Assembly: GCA_021783935.1 (NCBI GenBank)
Contig: JAJXTK010000140.1
Location: 1-11,450 of the forward strand
Reading direction: 5' to 3'
From: Myxococcales bacterium
GTDB taxonomy: Bacteria; Myxococcota_A; Polyangia; Polyangiales; JADJMO01
Length of the DNA: 11,450 nt
Within the stretch, counting starts at the first letter, position 1, and each line of letters opens with the position of its first letter. The notes under the pieces were generated by a model that saw nothing but the letters and a program-made list of their open reading frames with translations, was not told the DNA's origin and made no database searches. Positions 1-6,308 of this stretch are shown piece by piece. The position numbers and the translations under genes were made by a program.

Positions 1-654
1 CGCGACTAGGAGGAAGAGCAGCGCGGTCAGGCGGGCGGGGACGAGGTTGAGCGCGTCGTCGAGTCGCGCCGCCGTCTTGCCGACCCACTCGTAGCGGCCG
101 TGGTAGCCGATCATGGCGTCGAGCGTGTTGCTTGCTCGGTAGAATGCGGCGCCAGGGAGCCCAGCCAGGGCGAAGTAGAAGAGCGGTGCGACGATCGAGT
201 CGGAGGCGTTCTCGGCGATCGACTCGACGGTCGCGGCGATCAGCGCGGGTGGATCGAGCTCGTCGGCGTTGCGGCTGCAGAGGCTTCCGAGCCCCGCACG
301 CGCACCCGCGAGATCGCCGGACGCGAGGGCGTCACGGACGGCGAGCGCCGCGTCGCCGAGCGCGCGGATGGCGAAGAGGGGCTTGAGGAGCGCGGTCGTC
401 GCGATCAGCGACAGGAGCGTCCAACGCCCAGTGCCTCGTGCCAGGGCGAACGCGAACGCGGCGGAGAGGGCCGGAATCGCGATCGCCACGATCGCCCCGC
501 GCACGAGCTGGCCGAGGCGGTCATGCGGCAGCGCCCAGTCACGCCCACGGGCAATGGCGGTCCCCATCCACGCGACCGGGTGCAGCGCGATCGGAGGCTC
601 GCCGAATACGCGATCGACGGTGACCGAGAGGAGCAGCGCCAGCGCGGCGATCAC
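1..654 (-). CDS. cbiB: Adenosylcobinamide-phosphate synthase CbiB (CobD type), N-terminal part (3' end outside window)
   Basis: CbiB is an inner-membrane protein that joins adenosylcobyric acid to (R)-1-amino-2-propanol O-phosphate (or aminopropanol), making adenosylcobinamide phosphate. The gene runs off the low-coordinate edge, leaving exactly 218 codons with no stop. The visible part begins with a hydrophobic helix (2-13) and the family motif VDRVFGEPPIALHPVAWMG (13-31). Two hydrophobic stretches follow at about 53-72 and 79-95. Then come ATVESIAENASDSIVAPLFYFALAGLPGAAFYRASNTLDAMIGY (141-184) and AARLDDALNLVPARLTALLF (195-214), all hallmark CbiB segments. The GTG overlaps the cobU stop as GTGA, with AGAGG upstream. 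The full family length is about 310-330 residues, so roughly a third is missing. Confidence 0.96.
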   Translation of the reverse strand, partial: MIAALALLLSVTVDRVFGEPPIALHPVAWMGTAIARGRDWALPHDRLGQLVRGAIVAIAIPALSAAFAFALARGTGRWTLLSLIATTALLKPLFAIRALGDAALAVRDALASGDLAGARAGLGSLCSRNADELDPPALIAATVESIAENASDSIVAPLFYFALAGLPGAAFYRASNTLDAMIGYHGRYEWVGKTAARLDDALNLVPARLTALLFLLVA

Positions 655-1220
655 GGGGAAGCCTCTTCGGCGAGCACGACCGGGGTGGGCTTGATGCGGA
701 GCACGCACCCGAGCGCCGCGAGGTGGACCTCGCGCGCCGCGCGCGAGAGACGCTGATGGGCACGCCCGGCGACGTCCCGGAAGAGGCGGCCGAGCGGCGT
801 CTCGGGCACCAGCCCGAAGCCGACCTCATTGGTGACGAGCAGCACCGAGAACGGTGCGCCCGCAAGCGTGTGGGCGAGTCGCTCCACGCGACGCTCGATC
901 TCGGGCAAGGCGACCTCGGCGAGAAGGAGGTTGGAGAGCCAGAGCGTGAGGCAGTCGATGACGACGACGTCGACCGGTTCGCGCGCAGCGCAGAGCCGCT
1001 CGACCGCTGCATCGAGATCCCTTGGGGCCTCGATGGTCGTGAAGTCCTCGCGGCGCTCTTCGACGTGCGCGTCGATGCGGGCGCGCATCTCCTCGTCGAA
1101 GGCCTCGGCTGTGGCGACGAAGACGCGGCGCGGTCCGAGCGAGAGCGCGCGGCGCACGGCGTAGGCGCTCTTGCCAGAGCGGGCGCCGCCGCCGATGAGG
1201 ACGAGGTTCGAGCCGCTCAT
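651..1220 (-). CDS. cobU: Adenosylcobinamide kinase / adenosylcobinamide-phosphate guanylyltransferase CobU (CobP)
   Basis: CobU phosphorylates adenosylcobinamide and transfers GMP from GTP to make adenosylcobinamide-GDP, the activated partner for CobS. The product is 189 residues. The P-loop GGARSGKS is at 11-18, VFVATAEAFDEEMRARIDAHVEER at 33-56 (with His52 the best candidate for the guanylylated histidine), VVIDCLTLWLSNLLL at 86-100, and VTNEVGFGLVPETPLGRLFRDVAGRAHQRLSRAAREV at 129-165. In that last segment most homologues have Asn-Gln after the AG, whereas here it is His-Gln. The ATG overlaps the cbiZ stop as ATGA with a GAGGAG site upstream, and the stop overlaps the cbiB GTG as GTGA. 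It acts directly before or after CbiB and CbiZ on cobinamide intermediates. Confidence 0.96.
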   Translation of the reverse strand: MSGSNLVLIGGGARSGKSAYAVRRALSLGPRRVFVATAEAFDEEMRARIDAHVEERREDFTTIEAPRDLDAAVERLCAAREPVDVVVIDCLTLWLSNLLLAEVALPEIERRVERLAHTLAGAPFSVLLVTNEVGFGLVPETPLGRLFRDVAGRAHQRLSRAAREVHLAALGCVLRIKPTPVVLAEEASP

Positions 1221-1930
1221 CGCCGTTGCTCCTCGAGCCAAGCGTCGACGCCGTCGCGGACGGCGCGATGGGCGGCCTCGCCCACCACGGCGCCGATGGC
1301 GGTGTGCTTCCCGGCGTAGGCCGCGCCGCGCGCCCCAGCGTGCGGGCGCGCGGAGCTCACGACGGTGCAATCGGTCCCCGTTCCCGTGGCGCGCCTTCCG
1401 GTGCGTCGACTGGTCACTCCGGCCTCAAGCACCGCAGCGGCCTTCGCCTCGGTCGCAATAGCGGCCGCCTCGAGGAGCGCTACGTCCGAAAGCGAGGTCT
1501 CGACGTGCACGAGCAAGTTGATCGTCCCGATGCGCCCCGCGACGCCGGGTGGATCGCCCGCCCGAAGCGCGTTGCCCAACCCGACGGTGGCCAGGCAGCG
1601 TGCGCGCAGCTCTCCTTGCTCGACCACGACGTCGCGATAGGTCGAGACGCGGCGGCTCGTGAGGAGACCGACCACCCGCGCGAGCGCTCGGTCGCGCAGG
1701 CGCCGCTCGAGACGCGCCTTCGCGTCGACCGGCGGGCGCAGGTCGCCGTCGCGGACCTCGAGCCAAGCGACGTGCTCGGCATCGACGAGGCCGCCCCCCA
1801 CGATCGCCCAGCTGCACGCGCGCACCGGCGCCGCGAACGAGGCGACGAGCCAGCGATCGTCTTGTACGACGATCATCGGCGCAACCGAGCGCGCGTCGTT
1901 TGCCCCTGTAGGTAGCGGGCCCGTGCTCAT
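1217..1930 (-). CDS. cbiZ: Adenosylcobinamide amidohydrolase CbiZ
   Basis: CbiZ cleaves the aminopropanol amide of adenosylcobinamide (and in some bacteria pseudocobalamin) to give adenosylcobyric acid, allowing salvaged corrinoids to re-enter synthesis through CbiB. The product is 237 residues. Family segments are VVGLLTSRRVSTYRDVVVEQG at 86-106, ATVGLGNALRAGDP at 114-127, GTINLLVHVETSLSDVALLEAAAIATEAKAAAVLEAGV at 135-172, TGRRATGTGTDCTVVSSA at 177-194 and YAGKHTAIGAVVGEAA at 205-220. The ATG at 1930 is chosen because it forms an ATGA overlap with the cbiA stop, but its ribosome site is weak. Met19 (1876) is an alternative that would drop a polar, lower-GC leader. The stop overlaps cobU as ATGA. 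Finding cbiZ between cbiA and cobU in a de novo operon is less usual than its association with transport genes. Confidence 0.92.
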   Translation of the reverse strand: MSTGPLPTGANDARSVAPMIVVQDDRWLVASFAAPVRACSWAIVGGGLVDAEHVAWLEVRDGDLRPPVDAKARLERRLRDRALARVVGLLTSRRVSTYRDVVVEQGELRARCLATVGLGNALRAGDPPGVAGRIGTINLLVHVETSLSDVALLEAAAIATEAKAAAVLEAGVTSRRTGRRATGTGTDCTVVSSARPHAGARGAAYAGKHTAIGAVVGEAAHRAVRDGVDAWLEEQRR

Positions 1931-3324
1931 CGCGATGCCCCGCGTCGGAAGCGCTGACATGCGTCGACGAACGCCTCGGCGACGTTCGGGTTCGAGGCCC
2001 AGTGCGCGTGCACGTACGAGGCGACCACGTTGCCGACGCGACACCCCTCTGGGCTGGTCTCGCCACCGCGGCGTCGGCGCAGCGCGTATACGGGCTCGAG
2101 CTCTCCCCACCTTGGCGGATCGAGCTCCGAGTACCGGAACTGGTGACCCCGAAAGCGTGTGCCTGCGCCACCGAGCAACGTGCGGGCCTGCGTCTCGACC
2201 TCGACGTACCCGAGCGCCTGCAGCTTTTCGCGCATGCGCGCCTCGGTCGGCAACAGCCCGACCATCTCGTGCCGCGCGCCGTCGAGCGTGCGAATCGCGC
2301 GCGTGAGGTACATGAGCCCGCCGCACTCGGCGTAGATCGGGCCGCCTCGTTCGGCGAAGCCCGCGATCGCTCCGCGCATCTCGGCGTTGGCCGAGAGGGC
2401 GGGGGCGTGGACCTCGGGATAGCCGCCGCCGAGGTAGAGGCCATCGACGTCCGGGAGCGCCGGATCGTGCACGGGCGAGAACGGCACGAGCTCCGCCCCG
2501 AGCGCCTCGAGCCGGCGCAGGTTGTCGACGTAGTAGAAGTGGAACGCCTCGTCGCGGGCGATGCCAATGCGGGCCCTTCGGTCCGCGGCTGGCGATCGCG
2601 GCGGAGCCGCCTCATCGGGCAGCGGCGGCGCCAATCGGGCCCGTTCGAGGAGGGCGTCGAGCCCGATCCATTCGGCCGCGCGCGCGCCCCAGTGGTCGAG
2701 CAGCGCGTCGGGGAGCGCCTCCTCGTCCGCCGTGCGCAGGCCCAGATGTCGCTCGGCGAAGGCGTGCTCGGTCTCGCACGGAAGGGCGCCGAAGAGCGGC
2801 GATGCTCCGAGCGCCTTTCGCAGGAGGTCGGCGTGGCCGCGGCTCCCGACCCGATTCGCGATCGTGCCCACGACGGCGAGCCCGGGATCGAAGCGCGTGA
2901 AGCCGTCGACGAGCGCGGCCACGCTGCGTGCTATGCCACCGGCGTCGACGACGAGGACGACGGGCGCTCCAAGCCACTTCGCGATCTCGGCGGTGGAGCC
3001 CTCATCGCCCGTCGGCGTCGCGCCGTCGAAGAGCCCCATCACCCCCTCGATGATCGCGAGATCGGCCGCACGCGTGGCCTCGACGACGGTCGCGAGCACG
3101 GCTTCGCGCCCCATCATCCAGCCGTCGAGGTTCTGGGTCGCGTGGCCGACGGCGCGCGCATGGTACGTCGGATCGAGGTAGTCGGGACCGCACTTGAAGA
3201 GCGCGACACGCAGCCCTCTCGCGCCAAACGCCCGCGCGAGCGCGATGGTCACGGTCGTCTTGCCGACGCCGCTCGAGACGCCGCCGATCACCAGGCGCGG
3301 GATGGTGTGCGTGCTGGCCGCCAT
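1927..3324 (-). CDS. cbiA: Cobyrinate a,c-diamide synthase CbiA (CobB family)
   Basis: CbiA amidates the a and c acetate side chains of cobyrinate, using glutamine and ATP. The 465-residue protein has the usual two domains. An N-terminal dethiobiotin-synthetase-like ATPase has VIGGVSSGVGKTTVTIALARA at 12-32, FKCGPDYLDPTYH at 43-55, NLDGWMM at 65-71 and IIEGVMGLFDGATPTGDEGSTAEIAKWLGAPVVLVVDA at 91-128. A C-terminal type I glutamine amidotransferase domain has LYLGGGYPE at 296-304, nucleophile Cys334 in YAECGGLMYL, and ASYVHAHWASNP at 435-446 with the catalytic histidine. FRGHQFRYSE (391-400) is also typical. The ATG overlaps the cobO stop as TGATG, and the stop overlaps cbiZ as ATGA. CbiA is preferred over CobB because this operon encodes the cobalt-early route. 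Confidence 0.96.
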   Translation of the reverse strand: MAASTHTIPRLVIGGVSSGVGKTTVTIALARAFGARGLRVALFKCGPDYLDPTYHARAVGHATQNLDGWMMGREAVLATVVEATRAADLAIIEGVMGLFDGATPTGDEGSTAEIAKWLGAPVVLVVDAGGIARSVAALVDGFTRFDPGLAVVGTIANRVGSRGHADLLRKALGASPLFGALPCETEHAFAERHLGLRTADEEALPDALLDHWGARAAEWIGLDALLERARLAPPLPDEAAPPRSPAADRRARIGIARDEAFHFYYVDNLRRLEALGAELVPFSPVHDPALPDVDGLYLGGGYPEVHAPALSANAEMRGAIAGFAERGGPIYAECGGLMYLTRAIRTLDGARHEMVGLLPTEARMREKLQALGYVEVETQARTLLGGAGTRFRGHQFRYSELDPPRWGELEPVYALRRRRGGETSPEGCRVGNVVASYVHAHWASNPNVAEAFVDACQRFRRGASR

Positions 3325-3878
3325 CAGAAGTCCACTCCGATGCGAGCCTTCTCGCCGCGCTGGAATGGGTGCTTCACGAGCGTCATCTCGGTGACCGTGT
3401 CGGCGAGCGCGATCAGCTCCTCAGGCGCGCTTCGCCCCGTGATCACGACGTGCACGCCCGGCGGCCTCTCGTGAAGCGTCGCGATCACCTCGTCGAGCGC
3501 GAGGAAGCCGTAGTGGAAGGCGTAGGTCAGCTCGTCGAGCACCACGAGGTCGCGCTCGCCCGAGAGGATGTCGGCGCGCGCCTCGGCCCACGCCGCTCGC
3601 GCCGCCGCCTTGTCGCGCGACAGGTCGTCGCTCTCCCAGGTGAAGCCGAGGCCCATGACGAGGAAGCGAAGCGTGGGGAGCGTCTCGGCGAACGCGCGCT
3701 CGCCGGTCTTCCACTTCCCCTTGATGAACTGCACGACCGTCACCCGCAGGCCGCGACCGAGCGCCCGAAAGACGGTGCCGAGCGCCGCGGTGGTCTTCCC
3801 CTTGCCATGACCGGTGTAGACGACGAGCAAGCCGCGAGGCTGCTCGGACGGTTTTGGCGAAGCGCTCCCCGCCGTCAC
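3324..3878 (-). CDS. cobO: Cob(I)yrinic acid a,c-diamide adenosyltransferase CobO (BtuR/CobA family)
   Basis: CobO transfers the 5'-deoxyadenosyl group of ATP to the cobalt of a reduced corrinoid, forming the upper ligand. The product is 184 residues. It has the P-loop GHGKGKTTAALG (23-34), VVQFIKGKWKTGE (48-60), the LVVLDELTYAFHYGFL segment (111-126), HVVITGRSAPEELIALADTVTEM (143-165) and the C-terminal KHPFQRGEKARIGVDF (169-184). All are typical of the BtuR/CobO family. The first 15 residues are a polar tail like the N-terminal segment that covers the active site in enteric homologues. The GTG start overlaps the cobA stop as GTGA, with AGAGG upstream. Its stop shares one base with the cbiA ATG. 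It sits beside the a,c-diamide synthase, whose product is its likely substrate. Confidence 0.96.
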   Translation of the reverse strand: MTAGSASPKPSEQPRGLLVVYTGHGKGKTTAALGTVFRALGRGLRVTVVQFIKGKWKTGERAFAETLPTLRFLVMGLGFTWESDDLSRDKAAARAAWAEARADILSGERDLVVLDELTYAFHYGFLALDEVIATLHERPPGVHVVITGRSAPEELIALADTVTEMTLVKHPFQRGEKARIGVDF

Positions 3879-5086
3879 TGCGCGACCTCTTCGGTGGGAG
3901 CGGGCCGAGCATCGGAACCGATTGCTGCCGGCGGCGCGAAGAGCGCGACCACGGTCTCGACGACGGCGTCGATGCCGGAGCGGGCCGGCGTTCGCACGTC
4001 GAGCGCGCCGGAGCGGATCGCCTGCTTCGCCGTCCGCGGCCCCACGGCGACTGCGGGGACTCGTCGGAGCGATTCGGGTGCGAGCTCGTAGAGGGAGAGC
4101 GCCGCGAAGGAGGCGGGCAACACCACGGCATCGCAGCGGCTCGGCCAACGTGCGGGCGACAGGCAGACGGGTAGGTCGGGCTCCCCGTGCCCGAAGCCCT
4201 CCCTGCGCCGCTCGACGTGAGGGAGCTCCACGACGAGCGCGCCGAGATCACGCAGCGTTCGTGCGATCTCGGAGCCGCCGATGCGTGTCCGCGCAACGAT
4301 GATGCTGCGCCCGCGGAGCGGCAGGTTCCGACGCCAATCGGTTTTGCCCCGGACCTCGACGACGTCGCCGATGAGGACGAGCGCAGGCTGACGGGGACGG
4401 GGCACGCCCACCCCCGCCGCGATCTCCGCGAGCGTCCCGAGCGTACCGGTCACCACACGCTCCTCGCAGGTCGTCGCCGACGCGATCAGCGCGGCGGGCG
4501 TGCTCGGCGGCCAGCCGTTCGCCATGACCGACGCGAGGTTCGCCGCGAGCTCGTGTGCCGACATGTAGAGCACGAGCGTGCGACCTCCGAGGATCGCGGG
4601 AGGGGGCAGCCCGCCGTTGGCGAGGTGCCCGCTCGCAATCACGACCTGCGCCGAATGATCGCGATGCGTCAGCGGCACGCCGGAGTACGCGGCAGCACCG
4701 AGCGCGGCGCTGATCCCCGGGACGATTTCGAACGGAATTCCTGCCTCGGCCAGCTCCTCGGCCTCCTCGCCGCCGCGGCCGAAGATCAGCGGATCACCGG
4801 CCTTCAGCCGCACGACGCGCAGGCCACGGAGCGCCCGCGACCTCACCTCGGGGTGCAGTCGGTGCGCGACCTCTCCGTGGCCGATGCGGCGCCCGACCGC
4901 GATCAGCTCGGCGCGCGCGGGGACCATCGCGAGGATCGCCTCGGAGACGAGCTCGTCGTGCGCCACGACGTCGGCGACGCGAAGGAGCTCGGCCGCGCGC
5001 AGCGTGAGGAGCGACGGGTCTCCCGGTCCGGCGCCCACGAGCGCCACGCGACCGACCTTCGGCTCGGCATCGAAGACCTTGCTCAC
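3875..5086 (-). CDS. cobA: Uroporphyrinogen-III C-methyltransferase (SUMT) fused to a half-size HemD-like region
   Basis: SUMT adds methyl groups at C2 and C7 of uroporphyrinogen III to make precorrin-2, the entry to cobalamin and sirohaem. Residues 12-247 form a complete SUMT: VALVGAGPGDPSLLTLRAAELL at 14-35, VVRLKAGDPLIFGRGGEEAEEL at 91-112, FEIVPGISAALGAAAYSGVPLTHRDHS at 119-145. Residues 256-385 resemble uroporphyrinogen-III synthase (HemD): GRSIIVARTRIGGSEIARTLRDLGALVVELP at 259-289 and VPAVAVGPRTAKQAIRSGALDVRTPARSGIDAVVETV at 343-379. That region is about 130 residues, against 240-260 in an intact HemD. It looks like one of the two half-repeats, so activity is doubtful. The GTG start overlaps the cbiF stop as GTGA and follows GAAGGAG. 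The symbol refers to the SUMT part. CobA here is not the adenosyltransferase of that name in enteric bacteria. Confidence 0.93.
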   Translation of the reverse strand: MSKVFDAEPKVGRVALVGAGPGDPSLLTLRAAELLRVADVVAHDELVSEAILAMVPARAELIAVGRRIGHGEVAHRLHPEVRSRALRGLRVVRLKAGDPLIFGRGGEEAEELAEAGIPFEIVPGISAALGAAAYSGVPLTHRDHSAQVVIASGHLANGGLPPPAILGGRTLVLYMSAHELAANLASVMANGWPPSTPAALIASATTCEERVVTGTLGTLAEIAAGVGVPRPRQPALVLIGDVVEVRGKTDWRRNLPLRGRSIIVARTRIGGSEIARTLRDLGALVVELPHVERRREGFGHGEPDLPVCLSPARWPSRCDAVVLPASFAALSLYELAPESLRRVPAVAVGPRTAKQAIRSGALDVRTPARSGIDAVVETVVALFAPPAAIGSDARPAPTEEVAQ

Positions 5087-5871
5087 GACGACGTCTCCTT
5101 CGGCTCCGCGCCCCTTCGCTCCGCACGACGGAAGCGATGGCTGAACTCAGGGTCGTAGAGCTTCGAATTCGCGAAGTCGCTCGCAGTCAGCACGCGGCCG
5201 ACGAGGATCATCGACTGCGACTTCAACCAAGCGGCCCGCGCCTTCTCGCGGATGTCGGCGAGCGTGCCGCGCACGATGACCTGATCGGGCCAGCTCGCCC
5301 GATGGACGATCGCGACGGGGCAGTCTTCGCCATACGCGGGGACGAGTGCCTCGACGACGTCGCGCAGCAACGTGATGCTCAAGAAGAGGCAGAGCGTCGC
5401 CTGGTGCGCGGCCAGCTCCTCGAGCTTCTCGCGTGAAGGCATCGGCGTGCGCCCCTCCGCGCGCGTGAGGATCACGGTCTGCGAAAGTTCCGGCAGGGTG
5501 AGCTCACGCCCGAGCGCGGCCGCCGCTGCGGTAAACGACGAGACTCCCGGGACGATTTCGTAGGGGATCCCCAGCTCCTTCATGCGCCGCATCTGCTCGG
5601 CGGTGGAGCCAAAGATCGTCGGGTCGCCGGTGTGCACGCGCGCGACGTCGACGTCGCGGTCGCGCGCGTCGACGAGCACCGCGACGATCTCCTCGAGGGT
5701 CATCGCCGACGAGTCGAGCACCCGCGCGTCGGGGCTCGCCCGGGCGATGATCTCGCGGGGGACGAGCGAGCCCGTGTAGAGCACGACGGGGCAGCGGGCG
5801 ATCAGGTCGGCGCCGCGCACGGTGATGAGGCCGGGGTCGCCAGGGCCCGCTCCGATGATGTAGACGCGCAT
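5083..5871 (-). CDS. cbiF: Cobalt-precorrin-4 C11-methyltransferase CbiF (CobM)
   Basis: CbiF methylates C11 of cobalt-precorrin-4 to give cobalt-precorrin-5A, the substrate of CbiG. The 262-residue product shows RVYIIGAGPGDPGLITVRGA at 2-21, VARVHTGDPTIFGSTAEQM at 76-94, YEIVPGVSSFTAAAAALGRELTLPELSQTVILTR at 104-137, CLFLSI at 161-166, and the CbiF-type end KLYDPEFSHRFR at 237-248. The ATG at 5871 is chosen because the N-terminus then begins directly with the family's first strand and an AGAGGAG site lies eight bases upstream. It is the only gene here not overlapping its upstream neighbour. The stop overlaps the cobA GTG as GTGA. A longer in-frame reading through the unknown gene exists but is shadow sequence. 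Confidence 0.96.
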   Translation of the reverse strand: MRVYIIGAGPGDPGLITVRGADLIARCPVVLYTGSLVPREIIARASPDARVLDSSAMTLEEIVAVLVDARDRDVDVARVHTGDPTIFGSTAEQMRRMKELGIPYEIVPGVSSFTAAAAALGRELTLPELSQTVILTRAEGRTPMPSREKLEELAAHQATLCLFLSITLLRDVVEALVPAYGEDCPVAIVHRASWPDQVIVRGTLADIREKARAAWLKSQSMILVGRVLTASDFANSKLYDPEFSHRFRRAERRGAEPKETSS

Positions 5872-5888
5872 CGACTCGGCTCCTCTCA
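5872..5888 (-). promoter_or_regulatory. Only intergenic spacer in the operon, holding the cbiF ribosome binding site
   Basis: The unknown gene stops at 5888-5886 and cbiF starts at 5871, leaving 14 non-coding bases. On the coding strand GAGAGGAG (5887-5880) overlaps the TGA stop and lies eight bases before the ATG, an ideal Shine-Dalgarno position. No inverted repeat or terminator fits in the space. Confidence 0.7.
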
Positions 5889-6308
5889 GCTGCACTTCAA
5901 GACGGCGTCGCGGACGACGTCCCAGATCGGCTTCGGCACCTCGCAGAGCCACGCCGCGGGGATCGCGCGCCCCGACGGCGCCTCGGCCTCGTCCTCGCCG
6001 ACGGCGAGACGCCAGAGCCGCTCGCTCACCGAGCCAGTGCGGTCGATCGTCAGACGTTCGGCGATGGAGCGCGCGGCCGCCTCACCCTCGAGCCCGATGA
6101 CGAGCGTCGTCCCTGAGAGCGTCGGCGCGCCTTCGCGCGAGAGGCGAACGAACCGCTCCCGCTTCACGTCGCGCTCGGTCGGCTCGACGAATCCCGCGGC
6201 GCGCCAGTCGCAGGGGACCTTGGTGTCTCCCGCGAGGAACCAAGCTGCCTCTCCCGCGACGACCGTCTCGACGACGATCGCGCCCGCGATCCTTCCGACG
6301 CGTGCCAT
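5886..6308 (-). CDS. Unrecognised 140-residue protein within the cobalamin operon
   Basis: I do not recognise this family. The start is chosen at the TGATG overlap with cbiH because the strong purine-rich site GAGGAGGAGGG lies immediately upstream; the frame is also open within cbiH. The product is soluble-looking, with no signal peptide or long membrane segment. The N-terminal stretch RIAGAIVVETVVAGEAAWFLAGD (6-28) is moderately hydrophobic. There are three cysteines (33, 122 and 139, the last next to the C-terminus), tryptophans at 23, 34, 99, 120 and 129, and a charged middle. It lacks the GxGPGDP and GDP signatures of the corrin methylases, a P-loop and a clear Rossmann motif. Codon use matches its neighbours, so it looks like a real, translated operon member. 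A role in cobalamin synthesis is inferred only from position. A 14-base spacer, the only one in the operon, separates it from cbiF. Confidence 0.8.
   Translation of the reverse strand: MARVGRIAGAIVVETVVAGEAAWFLAGDTKVPCDWRAAGFVEPTERDVKRERFVRLSREGAPTLSGTTLVIGLEGEAAARSIAERLTIDRTGSVSERLWRLAVGEDEAEAPSGRAIPAAWLCEVPKPIWDVVRDAVLKCS

Noticed and set aside
100..756. 218-residue plus-strand open frame near the window start
   Set aside because: It covers cbiB and the end of cobU in antisense. The minus-strand frame from 654 to 1 gives a clear CbiB sequence.
2002..3474. 490-residue open frame on the plus strand
   Set aside because: It is antisense to cbiA and part of cobO, is compositionally biased and has no recognisable motif. 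The minus-strand genes are unambiguous.
3875..4330. Frameshift as the explanation for the short HemD region
   Set aside because: The distance between the SUMT end and the cobO start leaves no room for the missing half in any frame, so a real deletion or an originally short domain fits better.
5872..5885. Internal promoter or terminator between the unknown gene and cbiF
   Set aside because: Only 14 bases are available. They hold a ribosome binding site and no hairpin or T-run.
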